Under the pieces are notes generated by a model that saw nothing but the letters and a program-made list of their open reading frames with translations, did no database searches and was not told where the DNA came from. A stretch of DNA of 64,000 bases, taken from NCBI GenBank assembly GCA_903813345.2, contig CAIIXF020000006.1:21023936-21087935 (forward strand), given 5' to 3'. Origin of the DNA: Owenia fusiformis. Taxonomy: Eukaryota > Annelida > Polychaeta > Sabellida > Oweniidae. The position numbers and the translations under genes are program-made. This document shows positions 1 to 12,300 of this stretch, one piece after another; position 1 is the first letter of the stretch, and every line of letters begins with the position of its first letter.

Positions 1-2490
1 AATAATGAAAATACAGAAATAATGAAATGATATCCCCAAATCAAGAGATCTGGATCTAAGAATGCACTGATTGAACAGAACCGAATGTGAGTGGAAATTA
101 TTTTTTGTGCATTGGACAATGATGAAAAATACGTGAAAATACCTTATGCTTTTCAAGATCCATATCTATAGAGGATATAATATTCCCATATCAAGAGATG
201 TGAAAATATGCAAGTAAAGATAATCTAGGATCTTACAATACATACATTATACAAAACAGTTATTTGGAGGAATTAACTAACCCATATATATGCAAGATTT
301 ATATTTTTGTACATCAACCAATGAGGAAAAAATATACAAAACTATATCTCCGCATCATGCAATGTTATATTTATCCAGAATCAATAAATTAATGCATTAC
401 TTAATTCATATTTATAAGGAAAATAATATTCCCTTATCTAGAGATGCAGAAATGTGCAAGAAATGATAACTCCGGATCATACAACACCTAAATCATGAAA
501 AACCGTTATTTTGACGAATTACCTAATCAAGATTTACACGGAAATACAATTTTCTTGCATTAAGCGATGCAAAATTAAACAATAAACAAAATATCCTGGA
601 TCTACTAATCCCACATTTATCCGAAATGCATTTTCGTTGCATTCCCTTATCCAGCTTTATACGGGAATACAACTTTCTTGCATTAAGCGATGCAAAATTA
701 AACAATAAACAAAATTTCCTGAATCTACAAATGCCACATTTATCCGAAATACATTTTCATTGCATTCCCTAATCCAACATTATACGGAAAATAACATTTC
801 ATCATCTGACTATGCAGAAATATTCAAGAATTAACATCAACGGATTAGATAATGCAGTTATATGTCAATCTTAAAAACCACGTATCTCATAATGGGAAAA
901 TATCCATAAAGTAACAAAGACCTTTATTGTACAATACAAAAAATAAATGGAAAATGCGATAGAACTATTGTGTGATCCAGATTAATACAAAACATGCATT
1001 TTCTTGAATCATCAGGGTTCCCATTGCGGAGTTATGCAAGATAAGATTTCCCCGCCTTGTGTAATAATTATCTAGCATTTTATTGCGTATATCTGGATCA
1101 CGGATTTATCCGCTATTATCCGAGATAGGATTTTCTTGGATTGGGACATCTTTCACGCGGTGTATGTTCCAGTCGGTGATCAACATATTCATACTCCACC
1201 TGCAATGGCATTCTTGGTGCTCGGCTGTCCAATAGGTTAGCATGAACACAAATGAATTCGAAATCTGCCACAAAAAATGTAATTTTGTCAATATTTGTCC
1301 CTAATATACCGATTTAAACAAAGGAATCAGAAATGACATCGAATTAATATAATTATTCATGTTCTGTTGTTACAATTACATCTTCGTGTGATATTTGGTA
1401 AGCGGAAAACGTACAATTACATAGAAAATTGGAATTTATAATAGTCGCAGTCCATCCATCTGCCCAACGCAGTCCGCGACTCAGTGTTGCTTTATATCTG
1501 AAGCTGAACGCAATCACAGCCAAAGGTAGATAGCACAATGTGTGTACAGGTGTAGCCGAAATGGAGCAACTTTGGACAAAATTGAATATAAAGGGCTATT
1601 TTAATAGACCTACATCGTGTCTCAATCCATTCTGCAAATATATACAAGCTGTCAAATACAGCTGAAATCATGAATTTATGGTAGCTAGCAATATTGATGG
1701 ACTGTTGGAAAGATCATCCAAAATTACATTAACTCACCAACTCTCCAATTATTTGATATTTTTCTGATATCTTAAATACTAGTTAATGTACCCTTCCCCA
1801 ACAGCTTTTATTGCATCATCAAAAAGTTAATTGTTTCGCATTTCTACTTATTATAAAAAGTCTCACCACTATCCAATTATCTATATATTTAACCCTATCC
1901 ACAAATTGGTTTGTAATAAACATATTACGTTGTCATCTTGCGCTCGACTGTTCTGCCAAATACGCTATTGAATTGCCATATTTCTAGGTCTTAAACGATA
2001 CAATATAGCAATTTGGGACATTGATTCAGGTAATAGATATATGTTAATCAACGTTACTTTGAATGATAATCTGGATGCTGACTTTCTTTTCCTGAAACAA
2101 TAATAGCGTAGGAATATAGTTTACACTATCTTATTTATTTTGTGTTCGCGGCTGGACTGCGTTGCTTAGAATATCAATGGAGGCTGTGTTGCGTTGTTGA
2201 AATAGCTTTGTTTACTGGAGTGCGTCCACTATGAATGCGCAGTTTGAGTCTAATTTTCTCCTCATGAACACATTCTATTATCAAATCATTTTCACGAATT
2301 ATACTCGGAGCCTCAACTAACCTTTAGATATCAGAAACGTGTTAAAACTCCTTTCAAATGTATAGTAAATTAAATAATATGCACATATTTTACAGGTAAA
2401 ATCAGAACTTTGCTACTGTTTTAGCTTGATCTGGACAACTGCTTATTTTCTTATCTACAGACCAACAGTAGATACAGAGTAATATTTTGG
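1..2490. other. AT-rich non-coding DNA, no gene recognised
   Basis: Very AT-rich sequence with many short oligo-A/T stretches and only short open frames, none of which I recognise. Recurrent words such as ttatccgaaatgcatt and gcattaagcgatgc suggest an old dispersed repeat. Minus-strand open stretches near 1106-1291 and 1353-1538 were tested as possible downstream exons of the orphan first exon at 5943-6069, but they lack a convincing CBM39 pattern. Confidence 0.5.
539..784. repeat. Two-copy tandem repeat, about 123-bp unit
   Basis: A unit starting near 539 (cggaaatacaattttcttgc) recurs near 662 with few differences. The shared text includes gcattaagcgatgcaaaatt and the downstream ccacatttatccgaaat. 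The two short minus-strand frames here are by-products of the duplication. Confidence 0.7.
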
Positions 2491-2707
2491 TCACCGATTA
2501 GACACTACGATAGCATTTAAAATACCTGGATTTCTCTATTTTGTTGGAAGAAGCAGAAGGCACTGCCGGATGTCCCTCCATTTTGGCGCTGGGCTGCGGT
2601 GTAAAGTTACGCGAGTCGCAGTCCGTGGCTTCGCCCTCGTTTTGCTTATCCTCTGTGTTCATGCCCGTTCCACAGACACGGCTTTTACTAATTTTTATGT
2701 TTGAATC

Positions 2708-2922
2708 GGAATAAATAATGATAGGCCATTCAATATGAACCAATATGGTGAAATTCAGCACTCGTTGGACAGAATGTTGTACAAAGCACGAACCTTGAAA
2801 TTCAGCACTCGTTGGACAGAATGTTAGTACAAATGCACTCACCTTCGGTTCGTGCTTTGTACAACATTCTGTCCAACGAGTGCTGAATTTCACCATATTG
2901 AATGGCCTATCATTATTTATTC
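2708..2922. repeat. Large hairpin (inverted repeat with about 75-bp arms)
   Basis: The left arm at 2708-2794 and the right arm at 2847-2922 are near-perfect reverse complements, apart from a 9-bp extra block in the left arm. The loop contains a third, direct copy of part of the left arm (aaattcagcactcgttgg). It lies immediately upstream of the LINE remnant and could be the 5' end of that insertion or a separate foldback unit. The open frame read through it on the minus strand is an artefact of the symmetry. Confidence 0.8.
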
Positions 2923-2939
2923 CTTAAGTTTATCAAGGG

Positions 2940-5890
2940 GGTAGAGGGCTCATGATATACATTAAATCTGACCTTACCTACATTCCCATGCCGGATTTGA
3001 ATACTGATAACAGTCTTTGGGTTAATATCAAAATTAGAAATACATGTACTTCAATACTATTTGGTGTACATTATCGCTTTCCTAGTATGAATGTAAATGA
3101 GGAAAATGCTTATTTTGACCATCTAAGCGAAAATCTCTCCAAAGCATCCAAGATAAAATGTGACTCTATTTTATCCAACTTAAATCTCATCCAACTAGTA
3201 AAAGAGCCTACCAGAATAACAAGGAACTCAAGAACCTGCATTGACCTTTCTATTACAAACAAGCCTTTTCTCGTTAGGGAATTGGTTGTTTCTGACCCTA
3301 TTGGTAATACTGACCACTCTACTATTTTGACCACTCTTCCATCAAAACTCAGTAAGAGAGACAAATTAAAGAAAACCATTTGGAAATATGACCAGGCTGA
3401 TATTGAGGGTATAAATTCCAACATTTGTAATTTTGACTTGACTGGACTATTTAATCAGAGTAATAGAGATATTAATGTTACAACTGAAAGGTTTTTTATG
3501 TCATATTTTTGACATATTTTCAAAATACATTCCTCAAAAAACATTAATTTCAAATGCAAATGATCAACTTTGGATGAACTCAAAAATTAAACGCGAAATC
3601 AATAAGAAAGAACGACTTTATCGGAAAACCAAATCAAAAAATGACAGTTGACAACTACACTGCTCAAGTTGAAAAGGTCAAATCATTAATAAAAGAGGCA
3701 AAATTAAATTACCAGGCCGGAAAACATTGTAAAACAGATTAATGAATCAACCTGTAAAGGAAAACAATACTGGAACATAGTCAATTATTTTCTATCCAGA
3801 ACTTTTCATGCTTTACTTCCTAGTTTGAAGTGCAGTTTTTCAGATCACATAGCTACAACTGAGGATGAAAAAGCTGAGTGTTTCCTTAACCTTTTTCCCT
3901 CAAAATATCATAATTTAAACCAAGTGGATAACGATGCACTTCCACATTTTCCAAACAGAACTGGAACATCAATTGACCATATTATCTACCAATCCAGATG
4001 AAATTCTTCAAATAATCCAGTCCTTTGATCGTGATAAAGCCTGTGGTCTTGACAAAATTATTAACAGAATGACAAAAATAGCCCAGGAAGCATTATCCTT
4101 CCAGTTATCAAAATTGTTTAACATGATTTTTGCATATGGCTAATTTCCCAGTGGCTGGAAACTTGGAAAAATTTCTCCAATTTATAAGAAGTCTGGTAGA
4201 TCACAAGTTGAGAATTATAGACCGATTACTTTGCTAAGCACATTTTCCAAAATATTTGAAAAAGTTGTGCATAATCGCATTTTAACGCATCTACTTGAAA
4301 ATAACCTTCTTTATCAATTTCAATCTGGATTTCTTCCAGGACACAACACTGAGCTACAACTTTTAGCAATAACTGACTACATATATCTTTAGCGAAATGG
4401 AAAAGGGGAACTGTGTTAATTCTGTTTATTTAGACGTGGCGTCTGCTTTTGATCCTGTACCGCATAACTTAATCATTCACAAGATGAAATCATATGGAAT
4501 TCAATGTAAATTAGCCGACGTCTGCACTTCTTACTTAGAAAAATCTGTGTCACTGTAGATGATCACACATCAAACTTTTCTCCTTACCACTTCATAAACT
4601 CCGGTGTGCCTCAGGGGTCCATAATCGGACCCCTGAAGGCCTGATGTTTCTGATATACATAAATGACCTCCCTGACACTCTGACCTCAAAAAACTTTTAT
4701 CTATGCAGATGACACCTCCTTATACTCTTTCTTTCACCCTTCTGGCAATCAAACTGGCCAACTCCAAAATGACCTAAATCTTTTAAGTGTATGGTCTAAA
4801 ACCTGACAATTGAAATTTAAAGCATCTAAAAGTGCTCATTTAGTTTTTCGCTCAAAAATATTCAAATGTCTCCGCTTTACTTTGATGGTGAAATGATCCC
4901 TCAAAAGCAATCACACAAGCACCTGGGTTTCATCTTAGATGAGAATTTGACTTTTAATGACTATATAAACTACCTGTCTAATAAAGTTCAAAAACTGTTA
5001 AATCCTTTGAAGCTCATATCAAACAAAATACAGTCGCACCATCTTGAAATAATGTATAATTCATATTTGGCGTCTCATTTTGACTATTGTAGCTCCATTT
5101 ACGGATCGTCGTCCTTGGCGGCCTTATCAAATCTTGATAAATTCCACTATCAAGCTGCTGTTATATGTGCTGGGGAACTGCATGGATCCACGGACCTAAA
5201 GTCCGTGATGGCTCTAACACCTCAAAAACTTTAAAATGTTTACAGTGGAAATCGCTTACTGACAAAAGACACGAAAAAATCTAAGACTGGTGTTCAAAAT
5301 TGTAAGAAAGGATGTGCCTTATTATGTCTATAGTCTTTTTGACTAACATCGCAACCATGGAACTAGAAAAACGAAAAACTGCTAAATAGGCTTCGAGTTG
5401 ATTTTGCCCTTAAAGACCATTTCTTTACTCATAATTGTACTGGAATAATTGACAACAAATGCCTCTGTGGTTCTACTGAAGACACAAAGCATTTCAATCT
5501 AACCTGCCCTCGCCATACCCATGAACGTAATAAAATGATGACTGCACTTCGTGAACAAAATTTATTGTTTGATACTCGACTTATTTCTAGTAAGACTGAA
5601 CAGGTCAAATATTTAATTTATGAAAATGAACTCACTATTGATTCTCAGAAAATCCTGATAGATATAGTGATGCAATTTGTACAGGCTTGTTATAAGTTTC
5701 CATCAAATCAATGAAATTCTCATTTGTATATTTTGACAATCCCCCCCTTCCCTCCCAACCTCTCACATTACCAATAACCATCTATGATTACTGAAATTCA
5801 TACTCTATTGTAATTTAAACTACCTAGAATGCCTATGGCGATTGGTAGTAGATATTTTGTGTATTTTTTGATTATGAAGGAAATTAATAA
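2940..5890 (+). mobile_element. Decayed non-LTR retrotransposon (Jockey/CR1 group)
   Basis: A degenerate LINE reading left to right. 2952-3512 encodes an endonuclease/phosphatase-fold fragment with the C-terminal TDHSTI signature; the middle of the domain is deleted. From about 3934 to 5230 reverse-transcriptase motifs appear in shifting frames: DKACGLDKI, NYRPITLLSTFSKIFEK, QSGFLPGHNT, SGVPQGS and the catalytic LYADDTSLY. A cysteine/histidine C-terminus typical of these elements (CLCGSTEDTKHF) is at about 5460-5510. Stops and frameshifts (for example at 3510, 4143, 4390 and 4640) show that it is dead. It lies left of the orphan glucanase-type exon on the opposite strand, where that gene's first intron would be. 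The 3' end is placed approximately. Confidence 0.85.
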
Positions 5891-5942
5891 TATGTTAAAA
5901 AAGATAAGTTCTACACTTTCAGTATCGTTCAGTTAATTTTAC

Positions 5943-6069
5943 CTTGTATCACAAAGCGTATTCCCTGTGGTTGAAGCAGGGAAATAGTCGGCGGTTGTAG
6001 CTGTGCTTTGATGGATGCCAAACTTCCAAACACATAAAATATCGCAGTAAATAGCCATAATATCATCAT
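5943..6069 (-). CDS. Orphan first exon of a second CBM39/GH16-type gene
   Basis: Reading leftwards from the ATG at 6069, 42 codons encode a hydrophobic signal peptide (MMILWLFTAIFYVFGSLA) followed by the mature start QLQPPTISLLQPQGIRF. A splice donor (G|gtaaaatt) follows in phase 1. The downstream half matches the first exon of the complete GH16 gene at 18413-18554 (ALITLLEPKGVRFLVE). It has the same phase and the same ILLEPxGxRF-like opening of a CBM39 domain. I found no convincing second exon leftwards. A LINE occupies 2.9-5.9 kb, so the remaining exons may lie beyond the window edge or the gene may be broken. It is a paralogue arranged in the same orientation as the complete gene. Confidence 0.7.
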
Positions 6070-6476
6070 GTGGGCTCGTTATATGAAATCCACAACAGAC
6101 CTACCTCCGATTCTGAACAACGCCCTTTAATTGCGTTTTATAATAACTACAACACACATGGTATATTCTCAGGGTGTGATTTATTATCAAAAGATTTTAA
6201 AACTTAGTAACCCTATATTAGCCAAACCAAACGTGCGATTTTACCAACCACAACTTCAGACACAACAATAATATACGTAGTTACACTTCGCACTAAACTG
6301 GGGACAATTAGCGTTTAGCTAAACTAATTGCTCGTCCTCTTCACCTTCAAAAGGCGTAATCCCGGAATAATACTCGAGTGTACAGAGTTTTGAGGTCGTT
6401 CTGTAAACATCTCTGCCTGTTTAAGTCTTCACCAAGTTAATGTTTTCTTTTATTATCGCTGTCCTTTTCATCCGCT
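6070..6476. other. Intergenic, nothing recognised
   Basis: Presumed upstream region of the orphan minus-strand exon. No TATA-like element or other gene was recognised. The phrase ctggggacaattagcg at about 6299 recurs in similar form near 7528, so part of this is dispersed repeat. Confidence 0.35.
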
Positions 6477-6701
6477 TCATGGCTCATATTCGATGGTTGA
6501 GATGCCTTTCTTGAACTTGTTGAACCAACTTCTTATCATGGGATAGGAACAACAAGTGTCTTCATATGTTGCTCTACATGTTCTTACAGTGTCCTTTAAG
6601 CCCTTTCCTTGTTTTACACAGATTTTAATGCAAAGTCTCTGCTCTTTGATAAGTCCATTCACCATTTTGCTCCACTGTTTGGAAACAGCTACTCCACCCA
6701 A
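6477..6701 (-). pseudogene. Mariner-type transposase N-terminus fragment
   Basis: A 74-codon minus-strand frame resembles the N-terminal helix-turn-helix of mariner/Mos1-like transposases (HTH_48 type). It has an opening RLCIKICVKQGKG and the conserved tail MIRSWFNKFKKG, matching the family pattern of a tryptophan-phenylalanine pair before a basic residue and GR/G. The catalytic DD34D part is absent, so this is a fragment. Confidence 0.6.
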
Positions 6702-7954
6702 ATTTTAGTGAGTGAGTTTGTTTTGACGGAGGATCATGACATCACACTGACATTCACCTGTAGAACACTATTACACCACTAGCTTTTTGCTATGGCAACA
6801 CATTTTAAACAAATAACGGTCTTTTTCGGAAAACACATTAAGTTTTTTTCATTGAATGCATGTTTCATGCATTAAATTTTTAAGGTGCTCCACAGAACCA
6901 AGTCCTGCTGTTGCTATGGCAACCAAAAGTTCACTTCCTAATAAGGAATTATATTTATATTGATGTAAACTCAAGATATATGTATATGAAACATATTCTG
7001 AAAGTTTCATAAATAAATCTGTAAAAAAAATTAGAGCAAAAAGAAACGAACTTTTCAAATGCTCCTCGTACATGCAAGGCTGTCCGGTTAAATTCCGATT
7101 TCCAATAATTGCATTCCAGAATCAGAATCAGAATCATGCTCAAAACATCAAAACCTGTGCTGCATACGAATCATAAAAACCTGTTGCATTGTGAAGGCTA
7201 CTTCGTGCGACAGCAGAGGAACATTGTATTAATTTTTAAAAGTTTGTTTTCGTTATTAATCAAATTATGATTGCATTCCATATGCCTAAAACCTAAAAAG
7301 TAATTTGTTTAGTAAAACGGAATTATTTTGAGGATATTGCTCGTATTATTGCTTTAAGTGTGTTCTGATCTCACTGGATGAATTATTCTAATTTCTGAGC
7401 ATTGCCACGTCATAGACTAACTTAAATTTATTCGATCTCCCATCTTCAATTTTAAAGACTGTGATCGTGATCCTGTTATGGGGAGAACAGGTAAGAATAA
7501 TGCATTTACTCGTCCGCGGCACGAAACTGGGGACAACTAGCGTAACATTATGGCGTCAAAATACAAAAGAAAACAATGAGAAGTATATATGGCGCAAATA
7601 GTCTTATAAACCTAAAAAATGACGAGCGTCAATTTTTTTTCTAGTTCGATCAACCTAAAAATAAAATACTTTACTCTTATTCAATCAGGGTAAAATTCAC
7701 AGAATAACAAGATCTCGAGGACAGTATTTCTAAAATGTTTTTGTATTTTGAAAATCGGTATAGAAATTTGTTTGAAGCGTTGGTAAAAATTGATATGCAA
7801 GGAATTTGAGGCAAAAGTAATTGCGTCACATTTTATCAAGTCTCGTTAATTAGCTTTTATTCTAAATTTACTTATTAAATCTATGGACCGGTCATTATTT
7901 TGGAAATTGTTACATTACGTGTAAGTAATTGACCACCATTTTGATTAATTTTAG
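6702..7954. other. Intergenic with minor repeats, no gene recognised
   Basis: Contains a block near 6880-6940 with the phrase gttgctatggcaacc, resembling one at about 26310-26330, and otherwise unique-looking AT-rich DNA. A plausible splice acceptor (attaattttag) ends at 7954 and may feed the downstream methyltransferase-like exon. Confidence 0.4.
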
Positions 7955-7995
7955 GCTTTGCAAAACTGCCAACAAAGGCTCTTTTGTTTGTCAAC

Positions 7996-9030
7996 ATGGT
8001 GATACTGATGAATATACTAATCCACGTCAATATTAATACAAAGAAGGACATCATTTTACTTAAAAATGAAAAATCTGAAACCACACAAAATGAAGACGAC
8101 AAAGATAAGGGATGTTGGAATTTGAAACTGAGAGAAGAAATGGGGAATAATTTGTACAATTGTAAAAAGGGCCAAGAGCCAATCAACAGAGGGGCTTTAA
8201 TGGATACACTGGATGAATTCAGACAAGTGTACGACACGAGACCCTTTAACAATAAGCATGGCACGGCAATTATGCACCAGTTTGCACTATGGTCGTTAAT
8301 ACGACATCTAGACCCTTTGTTCATCATAGAAAGCGGTGTCAATACTGGCCTTGGAACCTGGCTTTTACGACAAGCCGCCCCAAAAGCGAAACTCATTATG
8401 CTCGACCCCCAGGATCTCTTGAAATTTCGAGATGCCGAGGATGATAGTGTGTATTTTATCGGTCGCGAATTTAAAGATTTCGCCAGCATCAACTGGGAAA
8501 CCCTCATAGATGACAAGGAACGTACACTTGTATTCATTGACGATCATCAATCACATTTTAAAAGAATTATACAAGCTCTCGATTTGGGATTCAAACATTT
8601 AATTTTTGACGATAATCCATACATAGGAGGGGATTTGTATTCAGTTAGACAGGCGTGTGATGCAAGACGCTGTATTGAAGACAGTCTTGGAATATCGGAA
8701 GGATTTTCCATTAATTTGAAAGATGATTTCGGAAGAAGCATGGAAACCGTAAGTGAAGAGAAGGCTCTAGAAATGGCTGAGTTCTTATTTGATCAAATAG
8801 ACGTTTATTTCGAGTTTCCGCCCATATGGGTAGCAAATGTTGATTATCATTTCAAAAGGTACTACAGCGTTTTGAATATCACGAGATCTTCATGGGGCCA
8901 GATAAATCCAGCGCCTTTACTGGAAGGAAGGGATGCAGATGATTTCAAGGAAAGATTCCAATACAAACTCACGCGCTTTGACGATTCATATGAAAACATA
9001 TGTTATGTGAAACTCAAACATAAGGGATGA
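7996..9030 (+). CDS. Membrane-anchored SAM methyltransferase-like protein (Methyltransf_24/CmcI type)
   Basis: A single uninterrupted exon of 344 codons from the ATG at 7996 to TGA at 9028-9030. It starts with a hydrophobic stretch (MVILMNILIHVNI) that would act as an uncleaved type II anchor. The frame stays open to an acceptor at 7953-7954, adding the in-frame AKLPTKALLFVN, so an upstream non-adjacent exon may supply the true start. The Rossmann-like region has ESGVNTGLGTWLL (about residues 112-124), the strand end MLDP (about 135-138), FIDDHQSH (about 180-187) and LIFDDN (about 202-207). This order matches Methyltransf_24/cephalosporin-hydroxylase-type methyltransferases, where the aspartate/histidine cluster binds metal or cofactor. 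The substrate is unknown. ATTAAA at 9107-9112 could be its polyadenylation signal. Lack of introns in the body contrasts with both neighbours. The minus-strand frame opposite (7881-8537) is a shadow. Confidence 0.65.
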   Translation: MVILMNILIHVNINTKKDIILLKNEKSETTQNEDDKDKGCWNLKLREEMGNNLYNCKKGQEPINRGALMDTLDEFRQVYDTRPFNNKHGTAIMHQFALWSLIRHLDPLFIIESGVNTGLGTWLLRQAAPKAKLIMLDPQDLLKFRDAEDDSVYFIGREFKDFASINWETLIDDKERTLVFIDDHQSHFKRIIQALDLGFKHLIFDDNPYIGGDLYSVRQACDARRCIEDSLGISEGFSINLKDDFGRSMETVSEEKALEMAEFLFDQIDVYFEFPPIWVANVDYHFKRYYSVLNITRSSWGQINPAPLLEGRDADDFKERFQYKLTRFDDSYENICYVKLKHKG

Positions 9031-9384
9031 ACGAACTATTAACAATATTGTATAATAACTAGAAATGCTCTTTCTATCTGAATTTACCTTTGAATTGATC
9101 TTTTAAATTAAAGTGAAATCCCCGGCGAAATCATATCGTTGAGTTGGTATTTCAACAGCGAACAAAAAGCTAGGTTGCTGAATTGTTCTTTAACTGTTTT
9201 AATTGTATGACAATGAATCAAATCCTCCATCCAATTTAATTTTTGTATTTGGCAAAATTACCCGGTCATAGGCAAACACCAAACTAAAAGGTTTAATAAG
9301 TTCGTATTTGCTAAATCAACATTGAAATAAGGTAACAAAATACATATTTCTATGTATTAGATCTATTTACTAATATAGGATTGG
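9031..9384. other. Convergent 3' intergenic region
   Basis: Short AT-rich space between the ends of the plus-strand methyltransferase-like gene and the minus-strand GH16 gene. TTTAAT at about 9292 reads ATTAAA on the minus strand and may be the GH16 polyadenylation signal. Nothing else is recognised. Confidence 0.4.
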
Positions 9385-12300
9385 TCAATCGACCCTTTTC
9401 CATATTTTAACAGATTTTATTTGCAAAGCGGCATCTTCGCCCTTCCACGTTGCGTACCAATCATTCTTTTTCTTCCAAAAGTCACCGGGGGCAAATCTGG
9501 ACTTATTTTCCCATGGCTTTCGGCTATTTGGTACCCCATCGGGAAAATAATTATTCCCGCCAACAGCTACATTTAAGATTAAGTAAAACTGGAATAAAAA
9601 GACAAATTCTTACAATTCAATTATACAAATCTCTTGAATGGCTTGCTTCATTCATTTGAGCGAAAATCAACATATTTTTTCTCTATTAGTTCGTGCAGTA
9701 TGTGACTAATACTGAAAGTGCTATTTTAGAAAATTAAATTAAGAAACATTGACATGTATGTAGACAATCGGGAAATAATATTGATTTAAAATGTCACTTG
9801 TGGCTCTAAGATGTGAGAAATTGCAAGTTTTGGGAATGATTTCGGGAAACCTGCATTTGGAAAATGCAATAGCACTGGGGATCACGATAGCGTAGATCTG
9901 TTTCAGCATGGACGGCATCCAGGTAGAATTTTTGTTTTAACGATTTATCACTTTCATCCATCAGATTTCAACTGAATATTTGGCACGTATGTAGAGCGTA
10001 GATTCTGGTTTTGAAATATGATTACAGAAATACATACAGTAGTTGTTTAGACAATTACAAATCAATTCTATTACTTCGAATTCCTCGAAGACGGTTTCTC
10101 AGACAAACAAAGACAGTTTCTGACCATGAAACAAAGACAGCATGTTTCAATAATATCTGAATGAACGAATTAGTAAAGTGGTCACGCAGAGGTCACAAAG
10201 CGAGTTCAGCTCCTCAACATATCTACAATGTGCTTTCAAATGCAAATGTGACCCTCCATTGTGATATTAGAACGACCGTCACGCTGATATATACAATAAA
10301 AAGAGTGTCTTCGTTGCAATGGCCAAATATTAAGTTGAATGAAGAATAAAGGTAATGAAATAAAATCAAGAAAGCAAAAATTCTCTTAAGCTTAAATTGT
10401 TATACAGGACATCCGGTCATGCTAAAACGAAGACATATGAAATGGTCGTATGTAAAGTGGTCGCGAAGAGTGAATACACCATGCCTTCGTTTCTAGTTGA
10501 CCCCCAGACCCCAGTGTTTCCAGTTAATCCTCAGTGAATAGGTTTTCACGTTTCACCCATTACATAGGTTTGAATTGCACATCAGCTGGTACAGTTCGTT
10601 CAGTATAAGTTCATCGGGAAAGCACATAACACTAACACTGGTACTGAACTTGATTACGCTGGGTCCGTTTCGGTAACAAGATGGAAAATTCTGGAAGATT
10701 TTTTCCAGGTTTAAGCATCATATGTTTCTGCGAATCCAAGTGATTTTGCATGAAATAATTTGTAGGATGACAGAATCGTACATATAATCCCTCACTTTTG
10801 TTGTTTGTAAAATGGTTAAGATCTGTACTCTTAACGTGTTCCGTTTACGTAACAACAGTGAGGTACTAAATCGATTCTGTTGTCTTCTGAACTATTTGTT
10901 CGCAAATGTGTATAGATTTTCTTAAACGTTTGACACTGACACACGTGTGATAAAAATGTCGTAGGAATTCTGCATACAACTAGTGAGGTAAAGAAAAAAA
11001 GAAAAATCGTAACTTCGAGGTTTCGACATTCTGTTACCGCGTTTCGGTAACTAGTTTGAAAAGTGCAGTACCAGTGACGAAAGAGAACATAACATGACTG
11101 ATTGAGCTTTATTTACCTCTTTATCGAATGGAGCGTCATTGGCACTGTTTTCCCATGGATTGAAGGGCAAGTAGCCATATCTGTAGTAACCATTCTTGGG
11201 GGTAGAAGCATTCAGTACAACTTCACCGTCGTAATAAACCCTGATGCCCAATGCGTCCCAATCAAGTGTATATTTCACAAACTTTTCACCAAAGCTTAGT
11301 CCCTGGAGTTTCCTGGAATAGTCATGATGCATTATTTGCGAAATGTGGACGTACATGGTGACCCACAAAAATATAACCGCGCAAATTGTAATTATTTCTC
11401 CAATTATGCAATTCAGTTGATGCCTTTTTTTAATTCAACATTAATTAATTAATTACATTAATTCACAAGTGTCTCCTAGATTCAGAGCATTGACAGCCCA
11501 AAAACATTGTGTTAGATTCAGCCTAATAAGACCCAAGGAGAACTCAGGTTGCAAAGGCATGGCATGTGGCATATTCAAGCATTACAATATTATTATATAA
11601 ATCTATAAAATATACATATAAAAGACGATGGGCCGACTCATCCAGTGGGACCAAGATCGCATTCTCAAGATCACACTGTGTCTGTAAAAGAAAAAATTTG
11701 ATCGGGCGAACAAAACGCTGATGTCCCCTTGGTTGGAATATGAATCTGGAAGATATATATTTTTCAAAAGTAGGCCCATTTTCAAGTGTGTCTGTTTTTG
11801 TCACAATTTTGATTGTGTACCTGGAAAAATGTTGATTGTATAGATATTGATTCAACGTTTGGGAAGTTCGGTTTTGGGGTCACATTGTACTTGAATGATA
11901 TGCGTAACCCCCTGTGACTGGTTATCATCACATGTTATATACTGGACATGTACTTTACTATAAGTTGTGATAAATCATTTAATAGATAAACCCCCACAAG
12001 AACAATCCCTTCCAAAGGTATGGCACGACCAAATCCCGGAACCAAATCTCTATTGAACATTAATGTTCATTCCTTTGGTTTATTGCATTAACATTTATAA
12101 GTGGTAACGTACAACACAAAAATGTTAAACGCGTAGCAGGCCCGTAGCCAAGGGGGTGCTGGGGGAGCGGAAGCTAGAAATCTTTCAAAATCATGCAGTT
12201 TTTCGTCATTCTGAGCACTTCTCGCATGAATTTTCACCCCAAAATGTCAAAAAGCCTCCCCCTGGCAAAAGCCACCCCCCCCTCTTGGTAAAAGCTAGTT

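Noticed and set aside
1353-1538. Possible CBM39 exon 2 for the orphan first exon
   Set aside because: The frame has an IAFSF...ADGW pattern faintly like CBM39, but the acceptor, phase and the FHYSIN/DAGRW core do not match.
2498-2896. 132-codon minus-strand frame reading through the hairpin
   Set aside because: It mostly translates both arms of the inverted repeat. The only non-repeat part (about 2530-2690) is Glu/Ser-rich and could be a transposon ORF start, but it is too short to support.
7919-7954. Tiny intron upstream of the methyltransferase-like start
   Set aside because: gtaagt...ttttag would be only 34 nt and joining the flanks gives the wrong frame. The acceptor, if used, must pair with a more distant donor.
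7881-8537. 218-codon minus-strand frame opposite the methyltransferase-like gene
   Set aside because: Shadow of the plus-strand coding sequence; no motif and no separate signals.
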